DNA of 5,004 nt from an uncultured bacterium (GTDB lineage Bacteria > Acidobacteriota > UBA890), in assembly GCA_937922775.1 (NCBI GenBank), contig CALAKE010000052.1, forward strand, positions 1 to 5,004, written 5' to 3'. A program made the position numbers and the translations under genes. A model generated the notes under the pieces. That model saw only the letters and a program-made list of their open reading frames with translations, had not been told where the DNA came from and did not search any database. Shown piece after piece: positions 1-5,004 of this stretch. Position 1 is the first letter of the stretch, and every line of letters begins with the position of its first letter.

Positions 1-4
1 AGCC

Positions 5-29
5 CGCTCGAGCGCGAGGTTGCGGAAGT
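5..29 (+). repeat. Possible truncated third copy of the hairpin repeat
   Basis: Bases 5-17 (CGCTCGAGCGCGA) match bases 4823-4835 of repeat copy 2 exactly. The similarity continues with gaps to base 29 (a shared GG, then GCGGA and GT). The matched part corresponds to the inner edge of the left arm and the start of the central spacer. The diagnostic outer arm would lie left of the window. Part of the match is the self-complementary CGCTCGAGCG, which raises the chance of coincidence. This is a weak call that needs upstream sequence. Confidence 0.3.
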
Positions 30-40
30 GAGGTTCGAAG

Positions 41-1798
41 ATGAGTAAGGGCTCGATAGCAACCGCTGTTTCGCCACTGGTGAATCGTCGGACGACCCGC
101 GCAGTGGCGCTCCTGGCGCTGACTCTGGCAATTCTCGCCTCAACGGGAGCTGCCTGGGCCCGCTCCTATTGGATCGAGGACTTCCAGGCAACCCTCGAGG
201 TTCGGGAAGACGGCACGTTGATGGTCACCGAGACCATTCGTTTCCGCTTCGAGGGGAGCTACAACGGCATCTACCGGGACATCCCGGTCGACTATCGCGA
301 CAACCTGAGCCTCAAATACCGGCTGCGGGTTTCAGTCGAGTCGGCGACGGATCTGGATGGAGCCGAACTGCGCTACGAGACCAGCACCAGCAACGGTCGC
401 CTGCGCATCAAAGCCTGGGTGCCGGGCGCGCAAGATGCCGCCCGCACAGTCGTTCTGCGCTATCGAGTCGAGCGTGCCCTGCGGTTCTTCCCGGAGCACA
501 CCGAGCTCTACTGGAACGTCACGGGGACCGAGTGGCCGGTACGTATCGAAGCTGCCTCAGCTCGAATTGTCCTGCCTCCCGGAATGGTGGATCCCCCGAA
601 GGTCGCCGCCTTCACAGGCAGCTTCGGGGCCCTGGGCACCGACTGGACCTCGGATCTCATGGGTAACGACCAGGTGCTGGTGAGAACGACAGGGCCCCTC
701 GATTTCCAGGAGGGGCTGACCGTAGTCGTCGGCTGGCCGGTGGGAATCGTTGCCGCGCCGACCGCCATGACCAGGCTCGGCTACATTCTTGCCGACAATT
801 GGCCCCTTCTGATTCCCTTCGCAGTATTCGGTCTCATGTTCGTGAGCTGGAGGCGCTGGGGCAAGGATCCGTCCGTCGATCTCTCGGTCATGCCGATTTA
901 CACAGCTCCGGAGGGCCTCAGCCCCGCGGAACTGGGCACCTTGATCGACGAACGCGTCGATCAGAGAGACATCGTGGCGACCGTCATCGACCTTGCTGTG
1001 CGGGGGTTTGTGCGCATCGAAGAGGAAACCGAGGAAGGCTGGATCTGGGATTCCGTGAAAACCCGATTTCGCAAGCTGCGAGAGGCGGATGACTCGCTCC
1101 GACCCCATGAGATGGAAGTCTATGAGGGCCTGTTCGAGGCGGGCGAGGATCTGGTCGAGCTCGATGATCTGAAGAACAAGTTCTACACCCGGCTGGGCAA
1201 GATTCGCTCCGACCTCTACTCCGGACTCAGTGATCGCGGTTACTTTGCCGGTCGACCAGATCGTGTGCGCACGGGTTGGATCATCATCTCGCTTTTTGTC
1301 TTGGGAATCGGTTTCACCTCCGCAATTGCCTTCGAAAACGTCGCGGGAATCTTCGCCGCGATCGCTTCGGGGATCATCATCTTCATCTTCGCCTGGTTCA
1401 TGCCAGCCAGGACCCGCAAGGGAAGAGAGAAGTGGATCGAGATCAAGGGCTTCGAGGAGTTTCTCGGGCGCACCGAAGGGCAGCGATTGAGCGAGACGGA
1501 GGTCGACATGTCCACCTTCGAGACCTTGCTTCCCTTTGCTCTCGTCCTGGGTGTCGCGGAGCAGTGGGCTAAAGCCTTCGAGGGGCTGCTCTCAGAGCCA
1601 CCCTCCTGGTACGTGGGAGGCAATCCCTCGCTCTACTCGACCGTCGCGCTGACCAACCGCATGGACACGATGTCGTTGTCTCTGGGTGAAGCCATGGCCT
1701 CGTCGCCACGCAGCTCCTCGAGTGGCAGCAGCGGATTCTCCGGCGGAGGGGGGTTCTCGGGAGGCGGATTCGGCGGCGGTGGGGGTGGGGCTTTCTAG
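41..1798 (+). CDS. DUF2207 domain-containing membrane protein
   Basis: A 585-residue protein of the DUF2207 family; its biochemical role is unknown. Residues 20-40 form a signal peptide (hydrophobic AVALLALTLAILAST core, likely cleavage after AWA at 40). Residues about 41-240 are the predicted extracytoplasmic, beta-rich DUF2207 domain, with family-like segments YNGIYRDIPVDY (74-85) and YWNVTGTEWPV (157-167). A membrane segment at about 253-269 is followed by basic WRRWGKDPS, then a predicted cytoplasmic region (about 270-410) and two further membrane segments (about 412-430 and 434-453). The tail (residues 557-585) is Ser-rich then nearly all Gly/Phe, an ending typical of DUF2207 and TPM-domain proteins. 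The start is supported by a GTGAGG-type Shine-Dalgarno at 28-33, seven bases before the ATG. The length is usual for the family and no frame break is seen. LemA genes often neighbour this family, but any such gene here would lie outside the window. Confidence 0.93.
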   Translation: MSKGSIATAVSPLVNRRTTRAVALLALTLAILASTGAAWARSYWIEDFQATLEVREDGTLMVTETIRFRFEGSYNGIYRDIPVDYRDNLSLKYRLRVSVESATDLDGAELRYETSTSNGRLRIKAWVPGAQDAARTVVLRYRVERALRFFPEHTELYWNVTGTEWPVRIEAASARIVLPPGMVDPPKVAAFTGSFGALGTDWTSDLMGNDQVLVRTTGPLDFQEGLTVVVGWPVGIVAAPTAMTRLGYILADNWPLLIPFAVFGLMFVSWRRWGKDPSVDLSVMPIYTAPEGLSPAELGTLIDERVDQRDIVATVIDLAVRGFVRIEEETEEGWIWDSVKTRFRKLREADDSLRPHEMEVYEGLFEAGEDLVELDDLKNKFYTRLGKIRSDLYSGLSDRGYFAGRPDRVRTGWIIISLFVLGIGFTSAIAFENVAGIFAAIASGIIIFIFAWFMPARTRKGREKWIEIKGFEEFLGRTEGQRLSETEVDMSTFETLLPFALVLGVAEQWAKAFEGLLSEPPSWYVGGNPSLYSTVALTNRMDTMSLSLGEAMASSPRSSSSGSSGFSGGGGFSGGGFGGGGGGAF

Positions 1799-1818
1799 CT
1801 GGCTCAGGCTCTGATCGC

Positions 1819-1938
1819 GGGAGGTGCGGGGTAATCACCTCGGCGGACAGTTCACTCGCGGTAGGAGTACATGCCTGCCGGGTGCCCGCGTCGCCGCTCG
1901 CTCAAGCGTCCGCTACGGCGATCACCCCGCGCCTCCCT
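1819..1938 (-). repeat. Hairpin-forming inverted-repeat element, copy 1
   Basis: This element of about 119 bp has imperfect terminal inverted repeats: bases 1819-1851 and the reverse complement of 1905-1937 agree at 25 of 33 positions. Read on the minus strand it can fold into a long stem: GGGAGG with CCTCCC, one mismatch, 14 pairs (two of them G-U), a 3x3 internal loop, then GCGGAC with GTCCGC. It matches copy 2 near 4793-4902 in inverted orientation: 1899-1938 against 4793-4832 at 39/40 bases, and 1827-1853 against 4876-4902 at 27/27. The central 45 bases are not conserved. It lies 20 bases after the DUF2207 stop and 94 bases beyond the exporter stop, between convergent genes. No T-run follows the stem, so it is not a classical intrinsic terminator, though it could stall polymerase or protect mRNA ends. 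No coding function is supported. Confidence 0.85.
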
Positions 1939-2032
1939 CGGGTTCATGTTCGACTACCCGTGATTGCGATGTCTCAGCGCCTCTCTCGTGCCCGTACTCG
2001 GCCCGCAGTTGCAATCCCTCGGCCTCGTCGAA
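1939..2032. other. Convergent intergenic spacer without a clear feature
   Basis: This spacer lies between repeat copy 1 and the exporter stop codon. I see only weak inverted repeats: CGGGT (1939-1943) with ACCCG (1956-1960), and GATTGC (1962-1967) with GCAATC (2011-2016). Neither has a T-run or enough stem to be called a terminator. Short open frames here have no recognisable product or ribosome binding site. Confidence 0.5.
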
Positions 2033-3223
2033 CTACGCGCCGCCGGGCTCCGCTGACTCTGCGATTGACCGGGGCAGGTCGGGTGGGAGCAGCCAGGCGA
2101 GGATGACGCCGAACAGCGGCAGGCCAGCGACCAGTGTCAGCGCTACCGACAGGCCATATGTGTCGGCCAGCTTGCCCACGAGCGGAGCGACAGCGCCGCC
2201 GACCCCCCAGGCGAACCCCATCATGAGTGACGAGATGGTGCTGCGGTGTTCGGGCACATGGTCCTGGGCCATCAGCAGGTTCACCGGCATGGTCAGGAGG
2301 ATGAAGGCGTAACCGATCGACAAGAAGGCAAGCTGCCAGGTTGAGGGCAGAAAGAATGCAAGGACCAGAAACGGCAGAGAGCCCGCCATCGCCATGCGGA
2401 TCACGAAGCGGCCGCCGAGCCGATCGCTGAGCACGCCTCCCAGCAATCCGCCGATCACTCCGACGAACAGAAAGACGCTCAACGCCCAACTCGCGGTCGC
2501 CAGGCTGTAGCCTGTCTCGATGAAGTAGAGGGGCAGGAAACCCTGATAAACGAGCTGCACGGTACCGCGCACGACCACGATCAGATACAGGAGCCCGAGA
2601 GGCCACCTGCGTTCCCACAGGGCCGCCACGAGGCCGGTGCGGCGCGTCGCCGGACGCGGCTGCGGGTCGGGTGCCAGCCACAGCAGCAGGGCGGTGGCGA
2701 GGATCGCCGGTGCACCGATGCGCCACAACCCGGCCCAACCCCATCTGAGCAACGCCCAGCTCACCAGGAGAGGTCCCACGGCCATGCCGAGACTGCCGAC
2801 ACCGATGAACAACGACATCGCCAGCCCCGGCCGCGCGGGTGCGGAATCGCGCACCTGCATGGCCCCCTGCGGGTGAAAGGCGGCGATGCCGATGCCGACG
2901 ATAAAGAAGAGCACGAGCGCCGCAGAAAAGCTGTCGACCCACGCCAGTGCGGCGAGTCCGAGTCCGGTGATCGCGGGCGCAAACGCAATCACATAGCGCG
3001 AACGCAGGCGATCGGAGATGAAGCCGTAGATGGGCTGCATCAGAGACGACGAGAACGCCATTACGGCTGCGCACCATCCGACCTGGGTGAGGTTGAGGGC
3101 GAGATGATCACGCAACACAGCCAGCAGTGGCGCGTACCCGGTGGCGTATGCGTCGAGGATGAAGTGGGCGACAGCAAGGGCCGCAAACGCGACGAGCCCA
3201 TTGCGACGCCATGAGGCGCTCAT
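2033..3223 (-). CDS. MFS transporter, Fsr (fosmidomycin resistance)-like
   Basis: A 396-residue inner-membrane major facilitator, the usual length for a 12-helix member, with a central hydrophilic loop at about residues 184-205 between the two six-helix halves. MFS motif A appears twice: YGFISDRLRSR (66-76) in the loop after helix 2, and the second-half equivalent GGVLSDRLGGR (262-272). The N-terminal AHFILDAYATGYAPLL (19-34) and AAFHPQG (114-120) recall the Fsr group, where a similar AHxxxD region and an FHPE-type motif occur. The substrate cannot be read from sequence; proton-driven drug or metabolite efflux is the family expectation. The ATG at 3221-3223 is preceded on the minus strand by GGGAG (complement of 3232-3236), eight bases upstream. 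The gene is divergent from the hydrolase operon with a 166-base gap, so shared regulation is possible. I see no strong minus-strand promoter. The C-terminus is slightly Pro/Glu-rich and cytoplasmic. The family call is secure; the subfamily is less so. Confidence 0.9.
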   Translation of the reverse strand: MSASWRRNGLVAFAALAVAHFILDAYATGYAPLLAVLRDHLALNLTQVGWCAAVMAFSSSLMQPIYGFISDRLRSRYVIAFAPAITGLGLAALAWVDSFSAALVLFFIVGIGIAAFHPQGAMQVRDSAPARPGLAMSLFIGVGSLGMAVGPLLVSWALLRWGWAGLWRIGAPAILATALLLWLAPDPQPRPATRRTGLVAALWERRWPLGLLYLIVVVRGTVQLVYQGFLPLYFIETGYSLATASWALSVFLFVGVIGGLLGGVLSDRLGGRFVIRMAMAGSLPFLVLAFFLPSTWQLAFLSIGYAFILLTMPVNLLMAQDHVPEHRSTISSLMMGFAWGVGGAVAPLVGKLADTYGLSVALTLVAGLPLFGVILAWLLPPDLPRSIAESAEPGGA

Positions 3224-3257
3224 AGATCCTTCTCCCTCATCACTCCCCTACCCCGGT

Positions 3258-3286
3258 TTTGCAGCGTGGCCATGGCTACCTATAAT
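3258..3286 (+). promoter_or_regulatory. Sigma-70-type promoter for the hydrolase-acetyltransferase operon
   Basis: A -10 box TATAAT (3281-3286) matches the consensus perfectly. Seventeen bases upstream, TTTGCA (3258-3263) matches the -35 consensus TTGACA at 4 of 6 positions. Initiation near 3293 would give a leader of roughly 95 bases before the hydrolase ATG. An AT-rich perfect -10 is conspicuous in this GC-rich sequence and sits in the divergent intergenic region where a promoter is expected. Confidence 0.65.
3266..3279. promoter_or_regulatory. Candidate operator: near-palindrome in the promoter spacer
   Basis: GTGGCCATGGCTAC is self-complementary except for one base pair (12 of 14 positions) and contains the perfect palindrome GCCATGGC (3269-3276). 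It lies between the -35 and -10 boxes, where a bound dimeric repressor would block polymerase. No regulator gene is in the window and I cannot assign a family. An eight-base palindrome can occur by chance in GC-rich DNA. Confidence 0.25.
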
Positions 3287-3378
3287 CGCTGGGGCTTCCG
3301 TCGCCCGCCTAGGCCGCTGACTTGGTTGACGTTGTCTGAGGAAGCAATTGTCCCGCACCCGCCCTTGTCTGGCTATCT

Positions 3379-3384
3379 GAGGAG
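3379..3384 (+). promoter_or_regulatory. Ribosome binding site that sets the hydrolase start
   Basis: GAGGAG ends five bases before the ATG at 3390. An in-frame GTG at 3384 overlaps this Shine-Dalgarno and so is an unlikely start. This favours the ATG. Confidence 0.75.
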
Positions 3385-3389
3385 TGACC

Positions 3390-4247
3390 ATGCAGATCGG
3401 ATCCTACGCTGTCGAGAGCATCGTAGACGGGTTCTTCGGCCTCGATGGGGGGTCCATGTTCGGAATCGTGCCGAAACCCCTGTGGTCGAAGAACAACCCC
3501 GCCGATGAGCACAATCGAATCGAGCTCGCCGCGCGCTGCCTCCTGCTCGAGGGTGATGGACGACGCATCCTCGTCGATACGGGGCTGGGGGCGAAGCACA
3601 GCGCAAAGCAGATGGAGATTTTCAACGTGCGCCGTCCCGACGGCGGTCTGCCAGGCGCTCTCTCCCGGCGCGGTATCGAAGCGGAGGAGATCACCGACGT
3701 GATCCTCACCCACCTGCATTTCGACCACTGCGGCGGCACGACTGAGCGCCACCAGAGGGGTTCGGAAAGCGATGAGCTTTCCCTCACGTTCCCTTCCGCG
3801 GCTCATCACGTTCAGAGGCGCAACTGGGAGTGGGCCTGGAATCCCTCGACGAAGGACGCGGGCTCCTTCCGCGATGAGGATTTCTCTGCACTCGAGGGCA
3901 GCGACAAGCTGCACCTGATCGACGGAGACACCGAGTTGTTTCCCGGCATATACCTCCACGTCGTGGATGGCCACACCCCGGCCATGCAGCTGGTACGCGT
4001 CGCCGTCGACGATGCTTCACTTTTGTTCCTCGCCGACCTCGTGCCAACCCGGTCGCACCTGAAGTGGCCCTACATCATGGCCTACGACAATCAGCCCCTC
4101 GTGACGCTCGACGAAAAACGCGCCATGTTGCCCCGCACCGCCGCCGAAGGCTGGATTGCCGCCTTCCAGCACGATCCGGAATGCGCTGCTGCAACGCTGC
4201 GATCTGACGGCGATCGCGTCGTCCTCGACCAGATCGTCGACCTCTGA
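3390..4247 (+). CDS. Metallo-beta-lactamase-fold hydrolase, lactonase/YtnP-like
   Basis: A 285-residue protein (from the ATG; see the ribosome binding site) of the MBL-fold superfamily, most like the AHL-lactonase/YtnP/methyl parathion hydrolase branch. Visible features: N-terminal MFGIVPKPLW (23-32) and NRIELAARCLL (42-52), typical of this branch; LVDTGLG (61-67); the metal-binding THLHFDH with H108, H110, D112 and H113; DGHTP (193-197) with H195 as the next likely metal ligand; LADL with D216 as the bridging aspartate; and QHDPE with H261 as the last ligand. The full dinuclear zinc-type ligand set is therefore present, so an active enzyme is expected. Family members hydrolyse lactones, phosphotriesters or related esters; the substrate here is unknown. 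No signal peptide is seen, so a cytoplasmic location is likely. It is the first gene of a probable operon with the acetyltransferase 13 bases downstream, and divergent from the exporter. Confidence 0.92.
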   Translation: MQIGSYAVESIVDGFFGLDGGSMFGIVPKPLWSKNNPADEHNRIELAARCLLLEGDGRRILVDTGLGAKHSAKQMEIFNVRRPDGGLPGALSRRGIEAEEITDVILTHLHFDHCGGTTERHQRGSESDELSLTFPSAAHHVQRRNWEWAWNPSTKDAGSFRDEDFSALEGSDKLHLIDGDTELFPGIYLHVVDGHTPAMQLVRVAVDDASLLFLADLVPTRSHLKWPYIMAYDNQPLVTLDEKRAMLPRTAAEGWIAAFQHDPECAAATLRSDGDRVVLDQIVDL

Positions 4248-4260
4248 GCCCGGGACCAGA

Positions 4261-4809
4261 ATGCTCAAGATCCGAGAAGCTACTAGAGACGATTTCAACC
4301 TGATCTGGCCCTTCTTTCGGGAGATCGTCCAGGCAGGCGAAACGTATGCTTTCCCGACAGATCTATCCCGGGAGCAAGCTGCGGACCTGTGGATGGATAC
4401 ACCTCGGCGCACCTTTGTGGCGGAGGAAGCCGGCGAGGTACTCGGAAGCTACTACATCAAGACGAATGCTCTTGGCCCGGGGAGCCACGTCTGCAACTGC
4501 GGCTACATGGTTTCTCCCTCGACCAGAGGCAAGGGAGTGGCCACGGCGATGTGTGAACACTCGCAGTTGATCGCGGTCGATCTCGGCTACAAGGCGATGC
4601 AGTTCAACTCGGTCGTGGCCACCAACACCGGCGCCATCCGTCTCTGGGAACGCCTGGGCTTCGAAACTGTAGGCCGCCTCCCCAAGGCCTTCGATCACCC
4701 TAAAGCCGGCTACGTCGATTGCCTAGTAATGTTCAAGTGGTTGGGAACAGGTCGATGCGAAGCACCATGGCCGGCAATCGAGCACCAGGATCAGGGAGGC
4801 GCGGGGTGA
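4261..4809 (+). CDS. GNAT family N-acetyltransferase
   Basis: A 182-residue cytoplasmic GNAT enzyme that transfers an acetyl group from acetyl-CoA to an amine. It begins MLKIREATRDDF, the usual first strand and helix of the fold. The acetyl-CoA loop is VSPSTRGKGVATAM (84-97), with R89, G90, K91, G92 and A94 fitting R-x-x-G-x-A. Motif B is TNTGAIRLWERLGFETVGRLP (121-141). The substrate is not predictable; amino-acid or xenobiotic amine acetylation are options. An upstream in-frame ATG at 4156 lies inside the hydrolase gene and would add 35 unrelated residues, so 4261 is chosen. The Shine-Dalgarno is weak (GGGA, 4252-4255), consistent with translational coupling to the hydrolase ending at 4247. 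The conserved fold seems to end near MFKWL (157-161). The remaining 21 residues are low-complexity and unlike the family, and the final GGAG plus stop lie inside repeat copy 2, suggesting the original C-terminus was changed by the repeat. Confidence 0.9.
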   Translation: MLKIREATRDDFNLIWPFFREIVQAGETYAFPTDLSREQAADLWMDTPRRTFVAEEAGEVLGSYYIKTNALGPGSHVCNCGYMVSPSTRGKGVATAMCEHSQLIAVDLGYKAMQFNSVVATNTGAIRLWERLGFETVGRLPKAFDHPKAGYVDCLVMFKWLGTGRCEAPWPAIEHQDQGGAG

Positions 4810-4902
4810 TCGCCGTAGCGGACGCTCGAGCGCGAAGGCAGCGGAGTCACGTGGACATCAGCGAATCATGTGCGCGAACTGTCCGCCGAGGTGATTACCC
4901 CG
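4793..4902 (+). repeat. Hairpin-forming inverted-repeat element, copy 2
   Basis: This 110-bp element is in inverted orientation relative to copy 1, with arms near-identical to it (4793-4832 at 39/40; 4876-4902 at 27/27) and an unrelated 43-base centre. On the plus strand the arms pair: 4801-4814 with 4890-4903 (including G-U pairs), a 3x3 internal loop, and GCGGAC (4818-4823) with GTCCGC (4880-4885 region). Within the centre, CACGTG (4848-4853) can pair with CATGTG (4867-4872). CGCTCGAGCG (4823-4832) is a perfect palindrome. The outer GGGAGG arm has no partner on the right, unlike copy 1, so this end is degenerate. The element overlaps the last four codons and stop of the acetyltransferase. 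REPIN, MITE or structured 3'-UTR RNA are all open. Confidence 0.85.
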
Positions 4903-4937
4903 TGCCAACCGGCGCCTGAGCGAAGCTGCTCCCTGCT

Positions 4938-4959
4938 GCGGAGATTACTCCGTGCCAGC
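4938..4959 (+). repeat. Half-site related to the repeat's right arm, with a hairpin
   Basis: The 22 bases agree with 4888-4909, the right end of copy 2 plus flank, at 18 of 22 positions, sharing GATTAC and CCGTGCCA. The site forms its own hairpin: CGGAG (4939-4943), loop ATTA, CTCCG (4948-4952). It repeats the copy 2 end at a 50-base offset, perhaps as a degenerate solo arm or a multi-unit array. No T-run follows, so it is not a standard terminator. Confidence 0.5.
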
Positions 4960-4969
4960 TCTAGGCAAT

Positions 4970-4983
4970 GGCAAACGGCAAAC
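4970..4983. repeat. Short tandem duplication GGCAAAC x2
   Basis: GGCAAAC occurs twice head to tail, with a degenerate third unit (GGCAACC) shortly after. It is too short to assign a role. Confidence 0.4.
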
Positions 4984-5004
4984 GTTCGGCAACCGCCGCC
5001 TGGG

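Larger units (their letters stand above)
4903..5004. other. Non-coding sequence to the window edge
   Basis: Apart from the half-site at 4938-4959 and a tandem GGCAAAC at 4970-4983, I see no gene start, promoter or ribosome binding site. A short open frame overlapping the repeat (4719-4919, plus) lacks family features and is judged spurious. Confidence 0.5.

Noticed and set aside
1819..1938. Rho-independent terminator between the convergent genes
   Set aside because: The stem is far longer than a typical terminator, encloses a 45-base centre, and has no T-run on either strand.
1824..2312. A 162-codon plus-strand open frame beginning in repeat copy 1 and running into the exporter
   Set aside because: It is antisense to the well-supported MFS gene, begins within the repeat, and its translation is low-complexity Arg/Ser/Pro without any family motif.
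1974..3077. A 367-codon minus-strand open frame in another frame of the exporter region
   Set aside because: Its product is Arg-rich and lacks membrane helices, typical of an off-frame reading of a GC-rich gene; the overlapping frame gives a clear 12-helix MFS protein.
3326..3331. TTGACG as a second -35 box
   Set aside because: No acceptable -10 lies 16-18 bases downstream; the sequence there is GC-rich (TGTCCC region).
3309..3974. A 221-codon minus-strand open frame opposite the hydrolase
   Set aside because: It is antisense to a gene with a complete metal-ligand set; no family features and no supported start.
4156..4260. Upstream ATG extension of the acetyltransferase
   Set aside because: It would overlap the hydrolase coding region by about 90 bases and add residues not part of the GNAT fold; MLKIREATRDD at 4261 is a standard GNAT beginning.
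1819..4902. Composite transposon with flanking insertion sequences
   Set aside because: The flanking repeats are only about 110-120 bp, too small to encode a transposase, no transposase lies between them, and I found no convincing target-site duplication.
4793..4909. Integron attC site
   Set aside because: Size and hairpin form are suggestive, but the GTTRRRY/RYYYAAC core sites are not found at the ends, the two copies are in opposite orientation, and no integrase is seen.

Overview
This is a GC-rich, tightly packed bacterial window whose style (Shine-Dalgarno starts, one E. coli-like sigma-70 promoter, Gram-negative-type protein families) fits a proteobacterium or a similar high-GC Gram-negative lineage. 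The sequence alone does not fix the phylum. No rRNA, tRNA, CRISPR array, transposase or phage gene is visible.

Layout. (1) 41-1798 (+): an apparently complete DUF2207 membrane protein with a signal peptide, three later membrane segments and a glycine-rich tail. (2) 1799-2032: a convergent intergenic region holding copy 1 of a hairpin-forming repeat (1819-1938). (3) 2033-3223 (-): a major facilitator superfamily exporter resembling the fosmidomycin-resistance (Fsr) group. (4) 3224-3389: a divergent regulatory region with a good sigma-70 promoter (TTTGCA-17-TATAAT) reading rightward. (5) 3390-4247 (+): a metallo-beta-lactamase-fold hydrolase of the lactonase/YtnP-like type. (6) 4261-4809 (+): a GNAT N-acetyltransferase 13 bases downstream, probably in the same transcript. 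(7) 4793-5004: copy 2 of the repeat (4793-4902), a related half-site hairpin (4938-4959) and non-coding sequence to the window edge.

The hydrolase and acetyltransferase look like a two-gene operon divergent from an exporter. An exporter, a lactone- or ester-cleaving enzyme and an acetyltransferase could together handle a small toxic or signalling molecule, but this is inference from family and context. DUF2207 appears unrelated to that block.

The most unusual element is the repeat. Two copies of about 110-120 bp, in inverted orientation, bracket exactly the exporter-hydrolase-acetyltransferase block. Their arms are nearly identical (39/40 and 27/27 bases) while their centres have diverged. 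Each copy can fold into a long stem, and the strand on which the stem gains G-U pairs is in both cases the coding strand of the gene just upstream. Copy 2 supplies the stop codon of the acetyltransferase. A shorter match to the same family may be cut by the left edge of the window. This could be a REPIN/MITE-like mobile element or a structured 3'-end RNA.
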